Below the pieces are notes generated by a model that saw nothing but the letters and a program-made list of their open reading frames with translations, had not been told where the DNA came from and ran no database searches. Of a DNA stretch of 64,000 nucleotides, positions 55,537 to 64,000 are shown piece after piece (positions within the stretch are counted from its first letter, which is position 1; every line of letters begins with the position of its first letter). A program made the translations under genes and the position numbers. The stretch is from Mycolicibacterium sphagni (lineage in GTDB: Bacteria; Actinomycetota; Actinomycetes; Mycobacteriales; Mycobacteriaceae): positions 62,001 through 126,000 of the forward strand of contig NZ_VBSB01000007.1 of NCBI RefSeq assembly GCF_013337765.1. Reading direction: 5' to 3'.

Positions 55537-55564
55537 AACAGGATTTCTCACCAGGCTATTTCCC
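55537..55564 (-). promoter_or_regulatory. Candidate autoregulatory SigH promoter
   Basis: On the minus strand GGGAAATA (55557-55564) and CCTGTT (55537-55542) are spaced as in SigH promoters (GGAA-type -35, GTT-type -10). It lies about 210 bases before the sigH start, consistent with positive autoregulation. Confidence 0.5.
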
Positions 55565-55580
55565 ACGGTTAACTGAGCCG

Positions 55581-56069
55581 GTGAGTCGTGCAGCAACTCC
55601 GGCGATCGCGGCCCTGGTAGCGGCCGGTGCACCCCATGAGGTGCTGCGCTACCACCACGACCCCCGGTCGCAGTCGTACGGCGAGGAGGCCGTCGCCGCC
55701 CTGGCAGGCGATTCCCTGGTGCCCGAGCAGATCTTCAAGACGCTGATCATCGCGGCCGGATCGGTGCTGGCGGTGGCCGTGTTGCCGGTGCCGTGGAAGT
55801 TGTCGCTGAAGGCCGCCGCCGCGGCACTGGGGCTGTCGAAAGTAACGATGGCCGATCAGGCCGCCGCCGAACGCGCCACCGGTTACGTGCTGGGCGGTAT
55901 CTCGCCGCTGGGCCAGCGCAAGCGGCTGCCTACGGTGGTCGACGCTTCCGCGCTGAGCTTCGCGCGGGTGCTGTGCAGCGCCGGTAAGCGTGGCTGGGAT
56001 GTGGCGCTGGCCCCGCAGGATCTGGTGCGGTTGACGCAGGCGGTGACCGCCGATATCCGCGCGGTCTAG
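55581..56069 (+). CDS. YbaK/EbsC-type Cys-tRNA(Pro)/Cys-tRNA(Cys) deacylase
   Basis: A 162-residue aminoacyl-tRNA-editing domain protein with EQIFKTLIIAAG (about 50) containing the key Lys, VPVPWKLSLKAAAAALG, and GYVLGGISPLGQRKRLPTVVD. It removes Cys misattached to tRNA-Pro. Start GTG 55581. It precedes the SDR gene directly, and its divergence from sigH makes the intergenic region a double promoter. Confidence 0.9.
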   Translation: MSRAATPAIAALVAAGAPHEVLRYHHDPRSQSYGEEAVAALAGDSLVPEQIFKTLIIAAGSVLAVAVLPVPWKLSLKAAAAALGLSKVTMADQAAAERATGYVLGGISPLGQRKRLPTVVDASALSFARVLCSAGKRGWDVALAPQDLVRLTQAVTADIRAV

Positions 56070-56070
56070 G

Positions 56071-56934
56071 GTGGCACGGGTGGCAAGTATTTTCTCCGGC
56101 AAAACCATGTTCATCTCCGGCGCCAGCCGCGGCATCGGCCTGGCCATCGCCAAGCGCGTCGCGGCCGACGGGGCCAATGTCGCACTGGTGGCCAAGACCA
56201 CCGAGCCCCACCCCAAACTGCCGGGCACAATCTACACCGCCGCCAAGGAGATCGAGGACGCCGGCGGCCAGGCCCTGCCGATCGTCGGCGACGTCCGCGA
56301 CGGCGACTCGGTGGCATCCGCCGTGGCGAAGGCTGTCGAGCAGTTCGGCGGCATCGACATCTGCGTGAACAACGCCTCGGCGATCAACCTCGGCTCGATC
56401 GAAGAGGTGCCGCTGAAACGCTTCGATCTGATGAACGGCATCCAGGTTCGCGGCACCTACACCGTCTCGCAGGCATGCATCCCGCACATGAAGGGCCGGG
56501 AGAACCCGCACATCCTCACGCTCTCGCCGCCTATCCGGCTGGAGTCGCAGTGGCTCAAGCCCACCCCGTACATGATGGCCAAGTTCGGAATGACATTGTG
56601 CGCCTTGGGAATAGCCGAGGAGATGCGTGCCGCAGGCATCGCATCCAACACGCTGTGGCCACGCACCATGGTCGCCACCGCCGCCGTGCAGAACCTGCTG
56701 GGCGGCGACGAGGCGATGGCCCGCTCGCGCAAGCCCGAGGTCTACGCCGACGCCGCCTATGCGGTGTTGAGCAGGCCCGCCGGCGAATACACCGGGCAGA
56801 CGCTGCTGTGTGAGGACGTCCTGCTGGATTCCGGCGTCACCGATCTGTCGGTCTACGACTGCATTCCGGGCTCCGAGTTGGGTGTGGACCTATGGGTCGA
56901 CACCCCCAACCCGCCCGGCTACCGCAATCCCTGA
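56071..56934 (+). CDS. Short-chain dehydrogenase/reductase (HSDL2-like)
   Basis: A 287-residue SDR. The cofactor loop is SGASRGIGLAIAKR (about 15-28), NNAS follows near 98 and the active site has Tyr-x-x-x-Lys in PYMMAKFGM (about 168-176). The C-terminal ELGVDLWVDTPNPPG is typical of the HSDL2/peroxisomal-type subfamily. The substrate is probably a fatty or steroid ketone or alcohol. GTG 56071 follows the YbaK stop by one base; a GTG nine bases on is an alternative start. Confidence 0.88.
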   Translation: MARVASIFSGKTMFISGASRGIGLAIAKRVAADGANVALVAKTTEPHPKLPGTIYTAAKEIEDAGGQALPIVGDVRDGDSVASAVAKAVEQFGGIDICVNNASAINLGSIEEVPLKRFDLMNGIQVRGTYTVSQACIPHMKGRENPHILTLSPPIRLESQWLKPTPYMMAKFGMTLCALGIAEEMRAAGIASNTLWPRTMVATAAVQNLLGGDEAMARSRKPEVYADAAYAVLSRPAGEYTGQTLLCEDVLLDSGVTDLSVYDCIPGSELGVDLWVDTPNPPGYRNP

Positions 56935-56937
56935 GGA

Positions 56938-58695
56938 CTAAACCTGCACGACGGTGTTGCGGCCCGTCTCCTTGGCCCGGTACATCGCCTCGTCGGCGCG
57001 CGCTGTCGCCGTGGTGGCGTCTTCGCCGGGAACGGCCAGTGTCGCGCCAATACTCAAGGTGGCGTTGATGATTCCACCGGGATATTCGATCGGTTCGGCC
57101 GCCCGACAGCGAATCGACTCCGCGATATTGGCGACGGCATCGAGATCACGAACTGCGGGCAACAGCACCAGGATCTCGTCTCCCCCGGTGCGGCCGACCG
57201 TGTCTCCGTGGCGCACGCACTCACGGATCCGGGCGGCCAACGCCGCGAGCACAATGTCGCCGACCGCGTGCCCGTAGGTGTCATTGATGCGTTTGAATCC
57301 GTCGATATCGCAGAAGAGGATGCCGATGTGCCGGCCGTCGACCCTGGGACCGTCCAGTGCGGCTTCGAGGCGGTCGAGGGCCTCGGCACGGTTCACCAAA
57401 CCGGTGAGCACGTCGAACCGTGCCAAGTGCTCGAGACGTCGCTCGAACTCGACCTGGTCGTCGACGACCCGCAGCGCTGCGATCACGCCGTCGTCCTCGC
57501 CATCAGCGTCCACATAGGCTTTGGAACGGCAGTCGACCCAGTGGAAGCCGCCGTCGCCCCGGTTGATCCGGAACCGTTCGATCGCGGGTTCGTCTGTGGC
57601 GCTGCATTGTTCGCCGACAGACATAAATTTCACGTCGTCGGTGTGGACGTGGCTGTTGAAGTCCGAGCCGATCCACGATTCGGGGGCGAGTCCGAATGTT
57701 GCTTCGACGGATGGCGAGATCCACACGACCCGCGTACCCCGTAGGTGAACGACAGCGTCCACCGCGTTTTCAGCGAGGATGCGGTAGCGAGCCTCGGCGT
57801 CCTCGCGCTCGCGGATCAGGTGTGCCCTGTCGATCAGCAGTCGCTGTTCGCGCTGACTCAGATAGAAGACCGTCACTCCGATGATGACGGCGCTCACCGA
57901 GATCGACAACGCCCACACCACATCCTCGCGCACGCCAAGTGCCAGGAATGCGAGCCGGGACAGTGCGATGACGATCGGCAGCGCCGCGAATAACGCGCCC
58001 AATCGGAGCAGGGCCCGGCCATCGGGTCGCGCCAGCAGCCAGGCCACCGGATTCCAGTCGGGCCGTGCCCCGAAGGCCGCCGCGACCAGCAGCACCAACC
58101 CGACGGCAGTGGCGATGCCCATACTGTTCGACGGCGCCACTTCGACAACCGAGAGTGCCTGGAATGTGTACGCCGTGAGCACAACGAACGGCACGGCCAG
58201 CGCCGACACCAGGCACGCGGTCCGAATCACCCGGACAGCCACGCGATCGACGCGGGTCAGCCCGACCGCAATCGCGAGCAGCAGAACGGTCACCCCGGTA
58301 TGGGGGCTGGGGCGGCCCGGCCACGTCCGCGGTAAGGCCCTGACCCCCCCGGGAAACCACACCTGATCCAGGCTGAGCGACCGACCCGTCACGTACTCGG
58401 CCAGGATGGCCAGCGCGGCGGTGGCGGTTGCCGCCGCCAACCCGCGACCGACCCACACTCGCGACCGGGACGGCTCCCCCGATTGCGCCAGGACGGCCCC
58501 GGCCAGAGTGGCTATCAGCAGAGCTGCCCACGGCGTCATCTGCGGCCAGGAACGAAAAACCCTCGTCAACCGCTCGGTACCGGTCGCCCAGCCGAGCCAG
58601 TTCGACGCCGACACCACAAACACCACCGCGACAGCCGCGCGACTGCCTTGGCGCACCAACGCTTCCAGGTGCGCATCAGGCTCGGCCTTGGCCAT
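56938..58695 (-). CDS. Membrane PAS-GGDEF diguanylate cyclase-like protein
   Basis: A 585-residue protein with about eight membrane segments (residues 20-300), a PAS domain (about 300-420; YRILAENAVDAVVHL) and a C-terminal GGDEF domain. The active loop reads GGDEI rather than GGDEF or GGEEF, and the metal-binding DIDGFKRINDTYGHAVGD is intact, so cyclic di-GMP synthesis is plausible. No EAL domain is present. ATG 58695 has a GGGAGAA site; the longer frame to 58854 has no support. Confidence 0.85.
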   Translation of the reverse strand: MAKAEPDAHLEALVRQGSRAAVAVVFVVSASNWLGWATGTERLTRVFRSWPQMTPWAALLIATLAGAVLAQSGEPSRSRVWVGRGLAAATATAALAILAEYVTGRSLSLDQVWFPGGVRALPRTWPGRPSPHTGVTVLLLAIAVGLTRVDRVAVRVIRTACLVSALAVPFVVLTAYTFQALSVVEVAPSNSMGIATAVGLVLLVAAAFGARPDWNPVAWLLARPDGRALLRLGALFAALPIVIALSRLAFLALGVREDVVWALSISVSAVIIGVTVFYLSQREQRLLIDRAHLIREREDAEARYRILAENAVDAVVHLRGTRVVWISPSVEATFGLAPESWIGSDFNSHVHTDDVKFMSVGEQCSATDEPAIERFRINRGDGGFHWVDCRSKAYVDADGEDDGVIAALRVVDDQVEFERRLEHLARFDVLTGLVNRAEALDRLEAALDGPRVDGRHIGILFCDIDGFKRINDTYGHAVGDIVLAALAARIRECVRHGDTVGRTGGDEILVLLPAVRDLDAVANIAESIRCRAAEPIEYPGGIINATLSIGATLAVPGEDATTATARADEAMYRAKETGRNTVVQV

Positions 58696-58807
58696 CGGTT
58701 TCTCCCCCACCAACAGAATCTGACCGCATTCTGCCGTATCGACGCGCGCTACTTGCGCGAGAGCCCGAAGCCGGTGACCCCTTACTTGTGCGGGCGAAGC
58801 CCGGCTC

Positions 58808-60346
58808 CTACTTGCCTGGGCGAATACCGAAGCGGCGCACACCGTTTGCGGCAAACGCCCGCATCATCGCCAGCGCAACCCGGCCCTGCCGCCGCGACGA
58901 CGAGTACCAGACCAGCTCAGACTTCTGGGTCGGGATCCGCGGGGCGGTGATCGCCTGCTGACGGCAGAACTTGATCAGACCGCTGGGCCCGCCGGCCCGG
59001 TAGCCGATGCCGGAGTCCTTCCAACCACCCATCGGAAGCGACGGGCAGAACACGTTTGTCAGAGCATCGTTGATGTTGACCGCGCCGCACTCCAGCCGCC
59101 GGGCCACCCGCTCCCCGCGTTCGGTGTCGCCGGTCCAGACCGTGGCCGATAGTCCGTACTTGGAGTCGTTGGCCAACCGGATGGCCTCTTCCTCGTCGGC
59201 GACCTTGACCACCGGCAGCGTCGGGCCAAAGGTCTCCTCGGCGATGCAGGACATCGTCGGGGTGACGTCGGCCAGCACGGTCGGCTGGAAGAACGTGCCG
59301 ACTCCGGTGGCCTTGCCGCCGGTGAGCACCCGCGCCCCGGCATCAACGGCGTCCTGCACGTGGCGGCCGACGATATCGCGCTGGGCCGCGGTGGCCATCG
59401 CGCCGGTATCGTACTTGTAGCCCGAATCCTCTTGTCCCTGAGCAATATTGCGGACATTCTCGGTGAGCTTGCCGATGAACTCGTCATAGACCGGGGCCTC
59501 GACGTAGACCCGCTCCACGGAGATGCACACCTGTCCGGAGTTGAACATCCCACCCCAGGCGATGCCGTTGGCCGCGCGCTCGATGTCGGCGTCGGCCAGC
59601 ACGATCGCCGGGTCCTTGCCGCCGAGCTCCAGGCTGTACGGGATCAGCCGCTCGGCACAGGCCACCGCGACCTTGCGGCCGGTGGCGGTCGATCCGGTGA
59701 AGTGGACGTAGTCGGCGTTCTCGATCACCGCGCTGCCGGTCGCGCCGTATCCGGTGGCCAGCGCGAGCACTGGCGGCGCCCCGACCTCGGTCCAGCCGCG
59801 GGCGAACTCGACGGCCGAAAGTGGCGTCACCTCAGACGGTTTCAGCAGCACCGCGGCGCCGGCGGCCAGGGCGGGCACCACGTCGAGCGCCAGCATCGCC
59901 AGCGGGAAGTTCCACGGCTCGATGATCCCGACCAGCTGATACGGGCGGTACACCGTGGTCAGCTTCTTCATCCGGTACGCCAGACTGTGCGGCTTGGGGT
60001 GCGCGTCGGCCAAGAAGACTTCGGCGTTGCCTGCCCAGTACTTGATGGAGTCGGCGAGTGCCACCGGTTCGAGACTGGCATCATTGCGCGATTTGCCGGT
60101 CTCCGACATCAACACCTCGGTGAGGTGGTCGGCGTTGTCCAGGATCCAGTTCTGCCACTTGTACATCCAGACCTTGCGCCCGCGAGGCCCGATCGCTTCC
60201 CACTCGGCTTGGAACAGCCGCAGCTCCCTGGCCTTGGCGGCCACCGTCTCCGGGCCGTCGATCGGCACGGTGCCGGCGACGCGACCGTCGGCGGGATTGT
60301 GCACGGTGATGGTGGCTTGATCGGCCTTGGGCTCGACCGCGGTCAT
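58808..60346 (-). CDS. NAD(P)-dependent aldehyde dehydrogenase
   Basis: A 512-residue aldehyde dehydrogenase. The cofactor region is FTGSTATGRKVA, the general-base Glu is in LELGGKDP and the catalytic Cys in FNSGQVCISVERV. The layout matches the succinate-semialdehyde dehydrogenase-like subfamily, but the substrate cannot be read from the sequence. C-terminal basic residues (SSRRQGRVALAMMRAF) extend beyond the usual end. ATG 60346 (MTAVEPKADQ) was chosen over a frame to 60529 that overlaps the SRAP gene. Confidence 0.88.
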   Translation of the reverse strand: MTAVEPKADQATITVHNPADGRVAGTVPIDGPETVAAKARELRLFQAEWEAIGPRGRKVWMYKWQNWILDNADHLTEVLMSETGKSRNDASLEPVALADSIKYWAGNAEVFLADAHPKPHSLAYRMKKLTTVYRPYQLVGIIEPWNFPLAMLALDVVPALAAGAAVLLKPSEVTPLSAVEFARGWTEVGAPPVLALATGYGATGSAVIENADYVHFTGSTATGRKVAVACAERLIPYSLELGGKDPAIVLADADIERAANGIAWGGMFNSGQVCISVERVYVEAPVYDEFIGKLTENVRNIAQGQEDSGYKYDTGAMATAAQRDIVGRHVQDAVDAGARVLTGGKATGVGTFFQPTVLADVTPTMSCIAEETFGPTLPVVKVADEEEAIRLANDSKYGLSATVWTGDTERGERVARRLECGAVNINDALTNVFCPSLPMGGWKDSGIGYRAGGPSGLIKFCRQQAITAPRIPTQKSELVWYSSSRRQGRVALAMMRAFAANGVRRFGIRPGK

Positions 60347-60401
60347 GGCGGTTCCTCTCGCTGGTCGGATCTCGCCTGTGAGCCTAACCTCAGCCGACGC
60401 G

Positions 60402-61166
60402 CTAGAACAGGCCAACCGGTTGGTTGTCTGGACCGACCGGCTCGAGGAGCTCCGGACCGTTGTTGCGGACGCTGTTGACCAGGGTCGAGACCTCCCGCAC
60501 GTCGATCCCGGCGATATCCGGCGGCGCACTCAGCAGGTCGGTATCGGCGGGCTGATCGGGGTCCAGCCAGCGGTCCCAATCGCGCTCGTCGACGATCAGC
60601 GGCATCCGGTCGTGAATCTCGGCGAGCTCCCCCACGGCATCGGTGGTGATGATCGTGCACGTCAGCAACGGCGTCGCTGCATCATCCTTTTTCCACACCG
60701 ACCACAGACCGGCCATGAACAGCGGCTCGTCATCGGCCCGGTGCAGGTAGAACGGCGTCTTGCGGGCCTTCTTGCCGGCCGGGCTGTCCGGGTTGGGTTT
60801 CCACTCGTAGTAGCCGTCCATCGGCACCAGGCAGCGCTTGCTCTTCGCCGACGCCCGAAACGCCGGTGAGCTGGTGATTTTTTCGGCACGCGCGTTGATC
60901 AGCAGCGGGCCCTTGCTCTCCGGGGTGCCATCGGCGGTCGCCTTCACCCAGGGCGGCACCAGCCCCCAGCGCATCAGCCGGACCCGCCTGGTCGGGGTGT
61001 CGTCGGGTTGGGTGTGCCGGCTGACCACGGTGGCGACGGTGGCCGTCGGGGCGACGTTGTAATTAGGCCCTCTGGCCTCCTTCGCCGCCTCGGTCGCTTC
61101 ATCGATGGCCTGGATCTTTTCGGCGAGCAGGGCCGGGTCGGTCGTCACCGCGAATCGTCCGCACAT
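60402..61166 (-). CDS. SRAP (YedK/HMCES-type) DNA-crosslink protein
   Basis: A 254-residue SOS-response-associated protein. The catalytic Cys is residue 2 (MCGRFAVTTD), with LLINARAEKITSSPAFR and EIHDRMPLIVDERDWD. SRAP proteins bind abasic sites in single-stranded DNA and form a protective thiazolidine crosslink. ATG 61166 must be the start, since Cys 2 has to be exposed after Met removal; the longer frame to 61331 would abolish this. Confidence 0.93.
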   Translation of the reverse strand: MCGRFAVTTDPALLAEKIQAIDEATEAAKEARGPNYNVAPTATVATVVSRHTQPDDTPTRRVRLMRWGLVPPWVKATADGTPESKGPLLINARAEKITSSPAFRASAKSKRCLVPMDGYYEWKPNPDSPAGKKARKTPFYLHRADDEPLFMAGLWSVWKKDDAATPLLTCTIITTDAVGELAEIHDRMPLIVDERDWDRWLDPDQPADTDLLSAPPDIAGIDVREVSTLVNSVRNNGPELLEPVGPDNQPVGLF

Positions 61167-61239
61167 GACTCCATGGTGACGCAGTGCTGATCGGTGGCCT
61201 CTTCGAGGCCGGGCCAACGACAAGGCAGGATGTATAGAC

Positions 61240-62526
61240 GTGAGCACCGAGTTGTGGACGGCACCAGCGACAGCGACTGCCGTCGACGCCACGGTCACGG
61301 TGCCCGGCTCGAAATCGCAGACCAACCGCACCCTGGTGCTCGCGGCGCTGGCCGCCGCTCAGGGGCAGGGTGATTCCACGATCAGTGGCGCGCTGCGCAG
61401 CCGCGACACCAACCTGATGATCGGCGCGCTGCAGACCCTCGGCATCGAGGTCATCGGCACGGACGCCGACCTGTTGGTCGGCGGGACACTCGCGCCAGGA
61501 CCGCAGGCGCGTATCGACTGCGGGCTGGCAGGCACTGTGCTGCGGTTCGTGCCGCCGCTGGCCGCGCTGAGCACCGCGGTCGTCGAATTCGACGGTGACG
61601 AGCAGGCCCGAATCCGGCCGATCGCTCCCCTGCTCGACGGGCTGCGCGGGCTCGGTGTCGACATCGACGGCACCGGGCTGCCGTTTCTGGTTCGCGGCCG
61701 CGGTGCGGTCGAGGGCGGCATCGTCCACATCGACGCGTCGGGCTCCTCACAGTTCGTCTCGGGCCTGCTGCTCTCCGGCGCCGCCTTCACTGAAGGCCTG
61801 ACCATCGTGCACACCGGCACGTCGGTCCCGTCGGCACCGCATATCGCGATGACGGTCGCGATGCTGCGCGAGGCCGGCGTCGCCGTCGATGACGGAGGCG
61901 CCAATCGGTGGCGGGTGGCGCCGGGACCGATCGCGGCACGGCACTGGGATGTCGAGCCCGACCTGTCCAACTCGGTGCCGTTCTTGGCTGCGGCCGTGGT
62001 GACTGGCGGTGCGGTGCGCATCACCGGCTGGCCGACGGTCAGCGTACAACCCGCAGACACCATTTTAGGCATCCTGAAGCTGCTCGGATCGACTGTGCAC
62101 CAGGCGGATTCACACCTGGAAGTGCAGGGGCCCGGCGGCTACCAAGGATTTGACGTGGACCTGCACGACGTGGGCGAGCTCGCCCCGGCGGTGGCCGCGC
62201 TGGCCGCACTGGCCGCCCCCGGTTCGGTGTCGCGACTGTCCGGCATCGCACATCTGCGTGGCCACGAGACCGACCGGCTGGCCGCGCTGCGCACCGAAAT
62301 CAGCGCGCTCGGCGGCAACTGCACCGAAACCGACGACGGCCTGGTGATCACCGCCGTACCCCTGCACGCCGGCATCTGGCATTCCTACGCCGATCACCGG
62401 ATGGCGATGGCCGGGGCGATCGTCGGGCTGCGGGTACCCGGCGTGACGGTCGAGGACATCGCGACCACCGCCAAGACGCTGCCCACCTTTCCGCAGCTGT
62501 GGACCGACATGGTGGGCCGCGGTTGA
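61240..62526 (+). CDS. aroA: EPSP synthase (3-phosphoshikimate 1-carboxyvinyltransferase)
   Basis: A 428-residue shikimate-pathway enzyme that joins phosphoenolpyruvate to shikimate-3-phosphate. Typical parts: [16 protein letters not shown] (about 26-41), [41 protein letters not shown] and [14 protein letters not shown]. Start GTG 61240. It is divergent from the SRAP gene and its stop overlaps the rsgA start. Confidence 0.94.
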   Translation: MSTELWTAPATATAVDATVTVPGSKSQTNRTLVLAALAAAQGQGDSTISGALRSRDTNLMIGALQTLGIEVIGTDADLLVGGTLAPGPQARIDCGLAGTVLRFVPPLAALSTAVVEFDGDEQARIRPIAPLLDGLRGLGVDIDGTGLPFLVRGRGAVEGGIVHIDASGSSQFVSGLLLSGAAFTEGLTIVHTGTSVPSAPHIAMTVAMLREAGVAVDDGGANRWRVAPGPIAARHWDVEPDLSNSVPFLAAAVVTGGAVRITGWPTVSVQPADTILGILKLLGSTVHQADSHLEVQGPGGYQGFDVDLHDVGELAPAVAALAALAAPGSVSRLSGIAHLRGHETDRLAALRTEISALGGNCTETDDGLVITAVPLHAGIWHSYADHRMAMAGAIVGLRVPGVTVEDIATTAKTLPTFPQLWTDMVGRG

Positions 62527-63515
62527 GCCCTCGCGAGTACGACGAGTCCGACGTCAAGATCCGGTCGGGCCGTGGCTCGCGGCCCCGCACCAAGACCCGT
62601 CCCGAGCACGCCGACGCCGTGCCGGCCATGGTGGTCACCGTCGATCGTGGCCGGTGGGGCTGCGTTCTGGCGGGTGATCCGAACCGGCAGGTCACCGCGA
62701 TGCGCGCCCGCGAACTGGGCCGCACCCCGATCGTCGTCGGCGACCAGGTCGACGTCGTCGGTGACCTGTCCGGGCGGCCCGACACCCTGGCCCGGATCGT
62801 GCGCCGTGGTGAACGGCGAACAGTGTTGCGCCGCACCGCCGATGACACCGATCCCACCGAGCGCGTGGTCGTCGCCAACGCCGACCAGTTGCTCATGGTG
62901 ATCGCGCTGGCCGATCCCCCGCCGCGGACCGGACTGGTGGACCGGGCGCTGATCGCGGCCTACGCCGGCGGGCTGCGGCCGATTCTGTGCCTGACGAAGA
63001 CCGACCTGGCGCCTGCCGCACCGTTCGCCGAGCAGTTCGCCGATCTGGAGCTCACCGTGCTCACCGCGGGCCGCGGCGATCCGATCGACGAGGTGGAGCG
63101 GCTGCTGGCGGGGAAGGTCACCGTGCTGCTCGGCCACTCCGGCGTCGGCAAATCCACACTGGTGAATCGCCTTGTGCCGCATGCAGACCGCGCCACCGGC
63201 GAGGTGTCGGGGGTGGGCAAGGGCAAGCACACGTCGACGCAGTCGGTGGCGCTCCCGCTACCTGGAGGCCGTGGCTGGGTGGTCGACACACCGGGCATCC
63301 GATCGTTCGGTCTGGCCCACATCGAGCCCGACGACGTGCTGCGGTCGTTTTCGGATCTGGCTGACGTAATCGCCGACTGCCCCCGCGGCTGCGGTCACAT
63401 GGGGCCACCGGCGGATCCGGAATGCGCGCTGGACGCCCTGACGGGCGAACCCGCGCGACGCGTCGCCGCAGCCCGGCGGCTGCTGTCCGCGTTGTCAGAA
63501 GGCGCAGCGTACTGA
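62523..63515 (+). CDS. rsgA: Ribosome small-subunit-dependent GTPase RsgA
   Basis: A 330-residue circularly permuted GTPase of 30S maturation. Motif order is G4 LTKTDL, G1 [10 protein letters not shown]3 DTPGIRSFG, then a zinc knuckle [16 protein letters not shown]. An OB-fold precedes the GTPase. The start TTG 62523 overlaps the aroA stop (TTGA) and gives the length of other mycobacterial RsgA; GTG 62499 would lie inside aroA. Confidence 0.92.
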   Translation: MSPREYDESDVKIRSGRGSRPRTKTRPEHADAVPAMVVTVDRGRWGCVLAGDPNRQVTAMRARELGRTPIVVGDQVDVVGDLSGRPDTLARIVRRGERRTVLRRTADDTDPTERVVVANADQLLMVIALADPPPRTGLVDRALIAAYAGGLRPILCLTKTDLAPAAPFAEQFADLELTVLTAGRGDPIDEVERLLAGKVTVLLGHSGVGKSTLVNRLVPHADRATGEVSGVGKGKHTSTQSVALPLPGGRGWVVDTPGIRSFGLAHIEPDDVLRSFSDLADVIADCPRGCGHMGPPADPECALDALTGEPARRVAAARRLLSALSEGAAY

Positions 63516-63555
63516 TAATTGTTTGCAACACCAATCGAGAGGGCACGCCGCACCT

Positions 63556-64000
63556 ATGAGCACCACTCCTAACCTGACATTGAACGACGGCACTTCGATC
63601 CCCCAGCTCGGGTTCGGTGTCTTCCAGATCGCCCCTGACGAGACCGCGGCGGCGGTACGCACCGCATTGGAGATCGGCTACCGCCATATCGACACCGCCG
63701 AGATGTACCAGAACGAAAAGGGCGTCGGCGAAGGTATCCGGGATTCCGGGATCGACCGCAGCGAGGTGTACATCACCAGCAAGCTCAACAACGGATTCCA
63801 CAAGCCCGACGATGCGCGGCGCGCTTTCGACGGGACGATCGAGGCGCTGGGCTTCGACTACGTCGACCTGTTCCTGATCCACTGGCCGCTGCCGGGGCTC
63901 TACGACGGCGATTTCGTCTCCACGTGGAAGGCGTTGGGGGAGTTCAAGAAAGACGGCCGGGCCCGCAGCATCGGGGTGTCCAACTTCCAGATCCATCACC
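63556..64000 (+). CDS. Aldo/keto reductase (cut by window end)
   Basis: The first 148 codons of an NADPH-dependent aldo/keto reductase, beginning at ATG 63556 (MSTTPNLTLNDGTSIPQLG). It shows YRHIDTAEMYQNEKGVGEGI with catalytic Asp and Tyr, TSKLNNG with the catalytic Lys, and FLIHWPLPG with the catalytic His. The C-terminal half is beyond the window. In M. tuberculosis I recall desA3 after rsgA, so this gene marks a departure from that order. Confidence 0.92.
   Translation, partial: MSTTPNLTLNDGTSIPQLGFGVFQIAPDETAAAVRTALEIGYRHIDTAEMYQNEKGVGEGIRDSGIDRSEVYITSKLNNGFHKPDDARRAFDGTIEALGFDYVDLFLIHWPLPGLYDGDFVSTWKALGEFKKDGRARSIGVSNFQIHH

Overview
The window comes from a high-GC mycobacterium, most likely a fast-growing Mycolicibacterium-type species. 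The evidence is whiB1 and whiB7, the sigH/rshA pair, the AdnA/AdnB motor-nuclease pair, mycoredoxin, pdtaS, a UPF0182 membrane protein and a 24-codon ribosomal protein bL37 gene. From about 12.2 kb to 63.5 kb the gene order largely follows the M. tuberculosis Rv3193c-Rv3228 block as I remember it. No database search was run, and ortholog names rest on motif and sequence recognition.

Accessory region (1 to about 11,290). This is the right-hand part of an integrated mobile element. It holds a large SF2 helicase resembling the HamB component of Hachiman defence systems, whose partner would lie left of the window. A MobF relaxase-helicase gene follows, with a candidate oriT hairpin upstream. Next come a 59-residue excisionase overlapping a tyrosine integrase, a HigA-type antitoxin next to a wrecked toxin gene, two unknown genes, and a Phd-like antitoxin-domain protein with operator-like repeats. 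The element ends at the 3' end of an initiator tRNA-Met (11330-11406, minus), the probable attachment site. A tandem 12-bp repeat and a perfect hairpin terminator lie just inside. The other attachment site must be left of the window.

Core region I (11.5-28.5 kb): a lipoprotein, RNase Z, UPF0182 protein, PDZ/Lon-type protease, zincin-like protein, cyclodehydratase-like protein, ABC1 kinase, then whiB7 with a leader peptide and attenuator, tpx, a DUF1254 protein, a small secreted protein, uvrD2, mrx1, nudC and a potassium-channel protein.

Core region II (28.5-49 kb): a DoxX protein, adnB-adnA, lipV, an alkyltransferase-like protein, a kinase-fold protein, moeZ, a membrane zincin (DUF3152), a TetR regulator, a DUF3107 protein, a ferritin-like protein, rhlE, a beta-propeller-like protein, a ParA ATPase, a histidine phosphatase, entC and a GNAT enzyme.

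Core region III (48.3-64 kb): an acyltransferase/TetR divergent pair with a perfect operator palindrome, GtrA, a lipid kinase, whiB1 with a CRP-like site, pdtaS with a biotin carrier, bL37, rshA-sigH with a candidate autoregulatory promoter, a YbaK deacylase, an SDR, a PAS-GGDEF protein, an aldehyde dehydrogenase, a SRAP protein, aroA-rsgA, and an aldo/keto reductase cut by the window edge. Stress and redox control (whiB7, whiB1, sigH/rshA, tpx, mrx1, nudC) and DNA repair (adnAB, uvrD2, SRAP, alkyltransferase-like) dominate the core. Many neighbours share ATGA overlaps (operons), and five convergent pairs share four-base overlapping stop codons.
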